Assembly (NCBI RefSeq): GCF_029227915.1
Contig: NC_079876.1
Location: 16,990,001-17,054,000, forward strand
DNA: 64,000 bases
DNA from: Hydractinia symbiolongicarpus
Lineage: Eukaryota > Cnidaria > Hydrozoa > Anthoathecata > Hydractiniidae
Direction of reading: 5' to 3'
The position numbers and the translations under genes were made by a program. Under the pieces are notes generated by a model. The model had not been told where the DNA came from, did not search any database, and was given only the letters and a program-made list of their open reading frames with translations. Shown in pieces: positions 46,401-58,400 of this stretch; the stretch's first letter is position 1, and each line of letters begins with the position of its first letter.

Positions 46401-49400
46401 TTGCATTCATTATGGCACAGCGTGAATTTTTAGAGGAAGTATGAATTCATTCAAAACGTGCTGCAGTGTGTGGTGTGAAACAACCAAAAGTGTACAAAAA
46501 CAAACAAAAAAGATCAAACCACTGGAAGTTAAAAAACTGTAATTTCAAGCATGGAAGATTTAAAAGAACGTAAATACCTTGAGCGAGATCTACTTCGACT
46601 TCGTCTACTGCTTCGTCTGGGAGATCTATAAAGAAGGGAAATCATGAATCTGATGCTTATATATTTCTTTACTAGCAATTTTAGATTTGCAAATACCTGG
46701 TAACTATGTTAAATTTAATATATTTAGTGCCATATTAATTCAATGCTAGAACCAATATTTTTAAATCAGATTAACTGATGTAATTTAAGTTTTGACGAAT
46801 GACTTTAAAGTTGATTGATGTTTTGTGTCACTCAATCGCCACACTCTGAGCAATAAATATCATTCATAAAAACACCCTTTGCTAAGTCAGGATAAAGAAA
46901 ATTAGACCAAAAATATAACACCAAGCATTATTATGTGAATAATTACAAAAATTTCTGGAAATATTATTAATGACCATGATCAGATTTGAATAATAGGAAA
47001 AATTTTGAATATATGACATTTTCCTTTTTTATTGTAAGCATTGGCCCTATTGTGCTTGCAGGCTAACACTCCCCCAAACTCCTTTAAGTTAGGTTAATTA
47101 GACAGAGAATGGTATACAACCAGAGGAAAACATAATAGATGAATTATCATAATACCCAGCCTTTGTTTTGTCCAAAGCCGCACTAAATGATAAAAACACA
47201 ATGCAACAATTCACCAATGGTTGTAATTACGTCCATTCAAAAAAGTAAAATAACATTAAGTTGGTTTAAAAATACAGAAGCTTACATCGAAATTAAATTT
47301 CCACAATGGAAAACAACATTTGGTTGGGAAACTATATGGATATGTATTTTTATTTCATTTTTTACTTAAATCTTTTATCATACCTTTTATAAGAAGTCTA
47401 GAAGTCAGTTGAACAATTCAGATATTTAAGTGACAGGAAAAACAACAACAACAAAATTTAAATACCTTGAACGAGATGGACTGCGACTTCGTCTACTACT
47501 GCGTCTTGGAGATCTGTGAAATAATAAACAATATCCAAAATTAGATGCTTACACAACAAATGTAAAATTACATTTACCGATGTGTTGATTTTAACATTTT
47601 AGACATAAAATAAAAGTCCTTGTTCAATCAATCTAGCTTTTGGTACCTTTAATCATAACAGCTAAAATAAGCTGGTTTGTTACACATGGTACAACAATAA
47701 ATAAGTTCTTAACAGTTACTGCCGCAGTTTCTATTAAGAGAACTATTTAGTCTAATGATTCTAATTACCACCCAAGTTTTTTATCCACAAAGGTAAATAA
47801 AAACTCATTTTCTATTAAGATTTTCACAAAACCAATAGATTTAAAAGGTACTCGTACAACACAGGGACACGTAATAGAGGAATTATTATAATACCCTGTT
47901 TTTGTTTTGTCCAAAGCTGCACTAAATGATAAGAAGAACAAGATACAAAAACTCACCTAATAAAATGTGGTTGTGTTAAGTGTTTTAAAAAAATATAATT
48001 ATTAAGATAAAGTATTATTAAATTTTGTTCATTGACAACACAGAAAGTTGCATTATCTTGGCAAAAAGTTAGGGTTAAAAAAAATCTCCCTCTCTTTAGA
48101 TTTAAGTTTGTTAATATATAAACAATAGTATATACTACCTTGAATAGCGTCTTCTTCGCCGAACTGGAGATCTAAAAATTAATAAAAAACAAATTTTGAA
48201 TTGTTCAAACAACAGCAGGAGCACAAAAACTGAATAACAGCTTCAAAACTGCATTAATAGGGATTTAGAACTTTTACACTGTACAATGTGCTTTTCTATT
48301 CAAAGTCATGTATTATATTATTTTTCATTCAGGTGATCATGTCTAGAAACATGAAAATGGTCACGTTTGTTTTAATTATAGATCAAAAATAAAATATTAG
48401 CTTGGAGTATGTAAGTAAAGGTAAGTAAAAAATAATTTAAAGGCACAACAGATCGGGACTAATTGAAAACATATATTTAAATATATATATAAACAAATAA
48501 ATAACATAGTGCCCAAGCTTCGTTAATACACAGGGACTTAGGGCAACTTATTTCTAGGCAATTACATTCTACATTCCTGCAATCATACCATTTTATAGCT
48601 TCAAAAATTATTCGTGCCACAGGTAAAGATCTGTCACAAGAGGCAGAACATACGGCAATAAGACTGCATGGTCATATAGTCCATTTAATAAAGATCATAA
48701 AATTGTTGAAGTGGGGACTAATTTATGCAGAAATGAATTTTGGCCTAAGAATGTATCTCAATTTACTAAACTAATATACATCAATAGAAAAATGATAGAC
48801 TTAATACCTAGTACGGGACCTTGTACGCTTTGGAGATCTAGACCTAAAAAAATATCAAAACATTGGACACCATAAATTCTTAACAACTACAAGCACTTAA
48901 AATAACGGACTGTCAACGCTCAATGACTGCCGAAATTTAACATTTGACTGTCAAGATACAAAAAAACGAATGGTAAAATTCACTGGCAGCTTATTGTGCC
49001 TTCCACGAGTAAAAAAAAGACGCTCCTAAAATTCACGCAACGAAAATAACACATGGTTCAACAAGAGTGTAGCTATATGGCAAAGCGTAAAGTGTATAAC
49101 CGCTAAAACTCAAAGCGAATAAACAATTAACATTTACAACAAGCTTCAAAAAACAGTTTCATATATCACTTGTGGGTAAATTAAATTGTGAAAAACACGT
49201 CAATTTTCACTTTATTAATATGCTGTTTTCCTTGCCAATGGTTAAATTTCATATGTTTAAGTAGTTTCAAAATTTAATTAAAGATTTCCACATTGCTTCT
49301 CAGACTTTTTTTTGATTCCCAAAAATTGACTTGACCTGTCATTTTAAATTCTCAGCAGTCATGGTACTTTAAGCAATGAACTACATCATACAGTTAATTC

Positions 49401-52400
49401 AAAAAGTAGAGTGGAAAATAAAAAAAACTGTCATTACATTTATCCTAAAGCACTGGTATAAGAAAGAAAAGAAATTTACACAATTCCTGTTTTCACGGGG
49501 ATATTTGTTTTATTCACATTTTCCAAATCTATTAAAAATTGTAGTTAAAACTGCTTTTTGATCTAATTTGTTCTACATATCTTCAAAATAAATAAATATA
49601 ATCAAACAATATGAATAATGCAATAATGTGTAGAAACATTTTGACATTGATCCTAAATACATCTGATCCAGACAGGTCAAGTACCTTGACTTGCGACGTC
49701 TAGAACGGGACCGAGATCTGGATCGTCGGGTTCGGGATCGACTGCGTCTTCTTGTAGGCGATCTATAATTACCAGTGAAGTCGTTTGGAATCGACTTAAC
49801 ATCAAATAAACTAAAATTATGAAAAAACTGTCCCCAAAAATCCTATTAAAAAAGAAAGAAAAAGTTGAGGAAGTGAGGTCAAGATGACAAAGTTCTTGTA
49901 TCTTAAACAATATGGCAAAAATAATGAACTACAGAAATCACATTTATATGTAAAAATGTTTTATTTTATTTTATTTTACAACAAGATTCATATACAATCA
50001 ATTCTATTTTTACAGTCTCTTTTAGAATGATAGTTATAGCAATCAATTATAAATTAATATAACACGTCATAACTTGTCTAAGTACTCATGTCAAATCTTT
50101 AGGATCGAATCTTCGTCCTCAGTTCCCCAATTTAAATTAACACAAATAAGAAAAAATACATTTGGGAAAAAAGTGATAGGAAAAGATTGAAAAATAACTA
50201 TCATACCTTGATCTTGTTTCACCTAAAAAAAGTAGTAAATATTTCTCAGTGAAAACTTTCATTTCATCATTTATTTCGATTTTGTAAATAATAGTACACA
50301 CAATTGTTTAGGATTATAGCTGGCTAATTTTTATCATACCTAATTGGTACTGCAACAAAATGTAAACATGGAAATTCCTGTTTTCGTATTTTTGTGATAT
50401 GTTAGAAATAAAATAAAATATGTATGTTATATATTTCCAACAAAATTACATCATCGATGGAGTGCTGTACGATTTCATGCCTGAACCTACATCTCAGTAA
50501 TGGTTGATCTAACAGCAAATAATACATATTGTTGTACTCGAGTTGAGTAATTCAAAAAAAAAATGTTTTTAGGGTACATATAATTAGAAAATACAAGGAT
50601 TACAGATTATTTATAGCACAACTTGAGCCTTACATTCCTCATTAGGAACTAAAGTTCTTCTAAGAAAAGAAAATTATTGTTAATAAGAAAGAAACTACAA
50701 AAAACAACTTACGGTCGAAAGTGGGGCGTTTTACAACATCACGCATAGTTCTTATTGTAGATCTACCTGTTGCAATCCGTTCACTCTCGGGCTTCACAAC
50801 GGGGCTCTTCGCATGAGTTACTCTAAAAATAAACCATTGCATGAATTTTTATTGCAAGAGGTTAAATTTTAGACTAGATAGATAAAGGTATAAAAACAAT
50901 AATAATTATTATACTTAAGAGAACGATTTCCAAATAAAACTCCATTATACTGCAGAGCAGTAGGTACAGATTCAACCATGGAAAATTCAATGAAGGCATA
51001 TCTAAGAAGAATTAATAACAATTTTTTACACAACTGTTACAGACTTCAATCAATTACTTAAAAGCAGTTTTCTTTTCAGTCAGCTATTCAGTACAAAAGA
51101 TGGGTTTTGTACCATGAATTTCGCATAAAAAGTTGAAGAAAAACTGGTACACAACTGGACTTAACAGAGTTCGGAATCCATATGAAATTAAAGTAGATGT
51201 AAAACTAATTTTATGAAGTATATAATTTCAAACATAAGACTCAGAAGTTTGTTAAAACAGGCCCCCAAATAGGGCCAAAATCGAACAAAATTTTCTGAAA
51301 ATTCTTAAAACCATAGTGTCTTTAACATAAGTAAAATTTTGGGAAAACTTGTTTATCTCACTTATTTAAGTATTCCTGATTTCTACAGAAAATGACTTCC
51401 TAAACAATTTGTTCGTCAGAAAATTAATATGCATTAAACAAATTTTTGGTTGACAGAAAGACAAAAACAACATATACAGTACTGTCATAAGGTTTGTTAA
51501 CATCGTGTTCGTGTAACGATTGTGGTGCATGCGAACCACAATGACATTGTGGTCTCCACAATTACCAAAAATTCCAACATTGCATCGCGGCCTTCATGCT
51601 AATATCATTATCTTCACAAAGGATCGTGTGTCCCACAATCATTTTCGCGAGATCCATGATTTCTTGTTATTGTATAGCAATTATAATTTAATTGTTTTTT
51701 TCAAAAAATATGTTATGAAAGTTAATTTGTTTATTTCAGCTTTTATCCTGTTCAACAAAGCATGTTTTTTGCTTTTGCGATCTTTTCTCTTTCTACGATC
51801 CCGTTTTTACTGTTTCTAAACGATGTGCAGCGATCTTTTCGCTTTCTACAATGCTGTTTCCATGATATTTAAACGTTCTACAGTGACCTTTTTGCTTTGT
51901 ACAATCCCTTTTTCATGAATTTTAAACAATCTACAGCGATATTTTCGCTTTCTACAATGCCGTTTTCCTGAAATTTAAATGATCTCTAGCGATCTTTTAG
52001 CTTTTTACTATCCCGTTTTCACGATGAATTGAGGCGATAGTCTAGCTTTCTACGATCTACAACGATCTTTTCGCTTTCTACAATCCCGTGATTTCATGAT
52101 TTTTAAACAACTTTTTGTCGTCGCTCAATTGACGAAGGATCAAAATCTAATAATATAACTACATCTACCAACAAATTAAAAAAAATGTTAAACATTTTTA
52201 TCGCTGCTGGTTTAAATTTAATTTAATTGTTAAGTAATTTATTCTTTGTTGTTGTAACAATACAATAAATCTATTGTGGATGCCACAATGTAAATTTAAT
52301 CTTTAATTGTCTAAGCCACGATGTAACGTTCGTGGAGTCCATGATTAGTAAAAAAATATGCACCGTGGACTTTCGTGGTTCGTGTGTAGCGCGGTAAAAA

Positions 52401-55400
52401 TACTAACCACGATGTTAACAAACCTTTTTACAGTACTGCAAGTTTTAGTGACTCATAAATATATATTTATGAGTGTTTAAATGCACACATATATAGATCT
52501 TCTTCCTACAGTACTCTGGTTTGTATTGCCCATAGTTAGTTCACCATTTACCTATGTGCCTTTTCTGGTCAGCAGCATATATTTTGGTCAGCAGTCTTGC
52601 TTAGTATTTAAGCTGCAGTTGCCTCATGGTTTTCCTTTTCAGTTCTAGCAGTTTTTCTTATGCTTATGTCTGCTGCTTATTAATCCACTTATATCTAATC
52701 AATCAATTTGCAATCAAACCAATCTTTGGCTAATTAAACATGAATTTATCACCTATATGGATGCTGTTATATTTTATCTCACCTACTCAAACGCCAGATG
52801 CCTCAGAAGATGAAGATTCAACTTCTCAAACCTTCCAATCTGCTGCAATGTCTGTCGCTCTTGAGGAATCGTCCACACTCAAAAAGAAATGTATCCCAAA
52901 ATGTCCTGGCTGCAAGGCACTTCTGGCTCTACACGACTTTGGTATTCCCAGTCGTCACTGTCCAGGTCGTCGTTCTAGCGCTACCAACACTGTCACATCA
53001 GCTGCTTCAACACTTTCCTCAACTATCGCTAATAACCCAATGTCTTCAATCCAAAGATCTTCGCCTCTGCAGTCTCACCTAAACAACCCAAACAAATCTT
53101 CTTCACCGTCTCAGCTAGCTGCTCTTCGAAATCAGCCGGCTGTCTTAGATTTAATGCCATTAATTCCTGGAATAAATTGCAGTCTTTAATGACTAGAAAA
53201 TTTGTCTCCCTTGATTATTTTAATCTTAGAAGTGATCTGAAAAAGTACTTTGTTTCCTCTTACTAATCCTTCCTGAATTGTCAGACTTGGCCATTTGTTT
53301 CCCGCATGGTTGTTTATCATTTGACCCACTTTTATGTGTGTGTTGTTTTGTGCGTCTCGTATCGTTTACTGTAATTGTCCAAGGGTGGCCATACCCTTTG
53401 CCTTAGCTTTATGCTATTAGGTATGGTCTCCCTTCAATAGCATTATATATTTTAATTTTGTTACCCTGACTAATTATGATATTTATTTTCTTTTTCTTTA
53501 TATTTATTTTCTTTTAATTTTAATTGTATATATATAACTGCTATTGATAAATAAAATATCTATCTATCAGGAAGAGCTATCCCTAAGGGAAAGTTTACAA
53601 ACAGAAGAGCAACACCTTCTTAATCAGATTGCTGTTTGACAATCAGAATTAGCTAGGCTTCGCTCAGCTTCTTCCAGAAATGCCTGCCCAGCACAAATTT
53701 TAAGCACTTCCCCGTTGCAGCAACCTGTAAATCCAACCAATCGTGTCCAAGACAATCTCCGCCCTTCACCTCTTGACGTACAACCGCCATCTTGTTTTGC
53801 TTCCCTGCTTGCTCCGCAACAGTCCGCCAATTTGTTGACCAATCGCACTGTCTTGTCACAACAACAAACACGCTCCCTATCGGATGTTTTTCGCCAGCAA
53901 GAAGACCGTAGTTCAGAATTGTTTCTGCGCCCTGCACTTTCTTCCAACACTGGAAATTGAAGGATTAATCGAGTACTTACGTATGATGATTGATCCAGAT
54001 TTTATTTTCCAAATCTTCTGCGTAAGCATGAGGGTGAGAGCGAAGCTCGATAACCCAAAATCCTACTTTGAAGACAGAACGTGACTCGCTGGCCGAGTGT
54101 ACCTGCTAAAGCCAAAAAGACATAGGGCAGGGAGGGCAGGGCTCATGCTTACGCAGAAGATTTGGAAAATAAAATCTGGATCAATCATCATACGTGATTA
54201 ATCCTTCAATTTTATTTCCCAATCTTCTGCGCAAGCAGAGTATGAGACTTCAAAGCATAAACGCGGCCAGCGAGTGTGGTGAAAACAAAACAAAGGGTGA
54301 GAAGGATAAGATAAAGAAAATTTGAATAACTGAGCAAACTTCTTTTAACAATATAATGTTACAATCAGTATGTAAATGTTAAAAAGAACGCAAACTAAGA
54401 TTCATGACTTTTCGCTTCCATAACTGAGTCCAAGAGCGAGGCACCAAGATCATGAAGACTTGTCACACTACCAATAACATCTCTACAATAATAACGATAA
54501 AAGGTAGAATCCCTACTCCAAGTAGTACCATACTTTAAAATGACATCTAGAGGTACCCCGGTAATTTTTGCTTTACTCCCAGAGGCTGAACGACAGCTGC
54601 CTGGGGAAAAAACACTGGTATCAATACCGGCTGAGGTCATAGCTGATTTTATCCATCTTGATAGTGTATCCTTCTTAGAGGCAGCATGATGAGGTTTCCC
54701 AAAAGTTACAAAAAGCGGAGCAATTTCCTTAGATATCAACTGTTCTCTTTTTGACAGGTAGGCTTTGGTACATTGGAGTGGGCATAAATCTGGGTCAGAA
54801 GGGAATGCCCTGTACATCAAGGTCCTATCAGTCTTTTTAGGCCGTGTTGTTTTAAGCAAGCCAGGTAAGTGACATAGCATCACATCGTCTGTCAAATCTA
54901 TATACGGAACAGATATATTATGGACACTGTGAACTCTTTGACCTGCTAAAATAGTAAGGAGACAAGCCAGCTTGATGTTAATATCCTTAAAGGATAAATC
55001 TTTGTTAGGACTAAGAGACTTTAAATAAGTCAAAAGAACATTTGTATCACATATTAAAGATATTTGGGGGTACTTGGTCTTATATTAAAAACTCCTTTTA
55101 TAAAACGGCTTATCAATGGATGCTCTGAAAGAGAACTGTAACCACTGATTGAAACAACTGAAGCAATAGCACTTCTAGTTGTACATAAAACACTATATCC
55201 AGACCCACCTTTGAATAATTCAGTAAGGTGTATTAACACATCTTTCACATTTGGATGATAGGGATCAATCGACCTCCCAGTGCAATATTGTATCCATCGT
55301 CTGATTGGACCCGAGTATTGTTTCTGGGTACCTTCTCTCCATGATGCTGCAATGATATCGACAGTGTCTGATGGAAGCTCTTTACCTTGTAACGATTCCC

Positions 55401-58400
55401 GGAGACAGGCAGCATGAGCAGCGACAAGGTTTGGTGTAGAGGATGTTGTCTTTTTGTTCCCGGTAGAAACAATAATCTAGATGAAGGAGGAAATAACACA
55501 GGTGTCCTGTATAACATATTAATTGCTTGAGAAAACCAAGGCTGCGAAGACCAGAAAGGAACTACAAGAATGCCTGTGGCTTGATCTATATTTATCTTTG
55601 CAAGAACTTTTCCAATCAAATTAAATGGTGGGAAGGCATAAAAGTTTAAATTCGACCAGGTCTGAGCGAAGGCATTTACAGCTTTAGCATCTGGATCAGG
55701 TCTTAAAGAAAAATAATCCTCACATTTTGCATTGAGTCTGGATGCAAAAAGGTCAATATCAAATTTCCAAAAAATGTCGGAAATTATGTTAAATTGTTTT
55801 ACATTCAAGGACCATTCAATGTTATCCTGAAATTGTCTTGACTTATAATCAGCTATAGTATTTAATACACCAGGTATATGACAAGCTGATAACCAAACAT
55901 CACATGTTCTAGCAAATTCCCATATTTCAACAGCCAATTTATTACAAGCAATGGAGTGAAGGCCCCCCATCTTTGTTATGTAGGCCACAGCTGTGGTGTT
56001 ATCCAATCTTAACTGAACATGTCTATAATGTCTTATTTTCAAGAAGGCTTTGAGTGTAAAAAATGCAGCTAACAACTCTAAAGTATTGATATGCTCAGGT
56101 AATTCTCCTTCAGACCAACGCCCCCCTATTTGAGAGTTTCCGTCAGTGCCACCCCATCCTTGAAGACTAGCATCAGAGGATAAAATAGGATCAATTTTAG
56201 GCAATTGTATAGGTCTGGTAAACTGAGCCATTGTGAGCCACCACTGTAAATCCTTAATAGAAAACTCTGAAATAAAAACCTTTGAATCAAAATTTCCATG
56301 GCCTATAGTTTGAGTGCTAGATTCTTATCTGTCTCCAAGGACCTGTAATGTAACTTGCCATACTTCACGGCATCAAAGGCAGAAACTAATGTTCCAATAA
56401 CCCTGGAAACAAACCTAACTGTGGGGTGATGCATGTACAGCAAGTCCTTACATAGCCACTTTAATTTTATGACCCTTTCCTCGCTTAAGGCTATTGTCAT
56501 CTGAGCAGAGTTTAACACAAACCCTAAAAAGACCATACATTGGGTAGGCACAAAAATTGACTTGTTTGGATGTACAGTAAATCCTAAGCTGCTCAAAAGT
56601 GAGACAGTTGCCGTAATGTTTCTTTGGCATGATTCATAAGTATCACCTTGCAAATAAGAATCATCTATATATACAACAGATACATGACCTGCCCCTCTTA
56701 GTACTTTAAAGGGTGCTTTAAGAACTTTGGTGAAGATCCTAACAGCTGGACCAAATCCAAAAGGTAAAGCTAGAAATTGGTAAAACTGTCCATCCCAAGA
56801 AAAAGCTAAGAACTTTTGGAAGTCAATATGAAAAGGGATGCTGTGGTATGCGTCCTTTAAGTCAATACTTCCCATCCAAACACCTGGTTTGATAAGACAT
56901 AAAACATCTTGCAGTGTTTCCATTTTAAAATGGCGATATCTGACAGATCTATTTAACTGTTTAAGGTTGATAATCATTCTTGAGCTACCATCTTTTTTTA
57001 GGGACAATAAATATACCTGAAAGAAAACAGTTATTTGTTGCTTGTACAGTACAGTCCAGATGTAAGCGTACGCGTACGCTCAAGTTTCACACCTTTTTCT
57101 CGGAGGCGGTAGTTGTTTGTCTTTTGTTCTTATTAATCATCTTGCGAGTCTTGTAAGTCATTAACTTGCGCGTAATAAACAAAAGATTATTGAAGAAAAA
57201 ATAGCTTATTATAACTGCGCGTAACTATTGTTAAATAGTGTTAACATAACTATTCCCAATAGCATAATTGCAAATGTTATCAACTCTATCAATGTGACAC
57301 GAAGAGCTATTGTTTAATATTTTTATTAAACAAAGGTTTTGCGTGGAAACTAAATAGACTAGCGAGAAGGCATTGTTGGTTGCGCGGGTTAAATAAAGCC
57401 TTTACGCGATAGAAATTATTTTATTTTAACAAAGATTGAAAATTTTTTTAGATTGCATTTTAAAACTTTAAAAACGAAAAACGGCGATAGAAATGTTTTT
57501 TTAGATCGCATTTTAAAAGTTTTAAAACGAAAAACGGCGATAGAAATGTTTTTTTAGATCGCATTTTAAAAGTTTTAAAACGAAAAACGGCGATAGAAAT
57601 GTAATTTTAGATCGCATTATAAAAGTTTTAAAACGAAAAACGGCGATGGAAATGTTTTTTTAGATCGCATTTTAAAAGTTTTAAAACGAAAAACGGCGAT
57701 AGAAATGTTTTTTTAGATCGCATTTTAAAAGTTTAAAAACGAAAAACGGTGATAGAAATGTTTTTTAGAATGCATTTTAAAAGTTTAAAAACGAAAAACG
57801 GCGATAGAAATGTTTTTTTAAATCGCATTTTAAGTTTTAAAACGGAAAACTGCAATAGAAATGTTTTTTTAGATCGCATTTTGAAAGTAAGAGCTTGTGA
57901 TTTTAAATATATCAGATTAAAATCTCGTTACTATAATTAGTTTCGTTGTTAAAAAAAATTAAAATTCAATGGCCGTCGCGTTTAATTTATTCTCGCGCAG
58001 AGTATTGTTTTTAAACAATGTTTCTCGCTATGCTTTTGTTTTTAACACGAAGCAATTATTTTCGCGCAATTTGAAAGGAACTCGCTATCCTATTGTTTTT
58101 TTTAATGAAAGCAATTATTTTTGCAAGTTGAGCGTACGCGTACGCTTACATCTGGACTGTACTGTACCTGCTGGATTGCCTTCTTTTGTAAAAGTTGTTG
58201 AATTTCCTTACTTATAGTTATACAATCTTTTTGTGAAAACTTCACTGGGTGGTAAGATGACACTGGGACAATAATAAATTCAATTTTAACTCTATGCTCA
58301 ATTATGTCTAGAATATACTGGTTTGAAGTGATAGTCCTCCAAACTTCCAAAAATTTGTGAGTATTACAAGCTTGATAACGCCTAACTGCTAACTCAAGGT

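Noticed and set aside
51520-51819. 99-codon plus-strand frame
   Set aside because: It lies entirely within the Tc1/mariner-type MITE and its 53-bp array.
53624-53950. Minus-strand frames opposite the gag
   Set aside because: Antisense shadows of the Gln/Ser-rich gag sequence.
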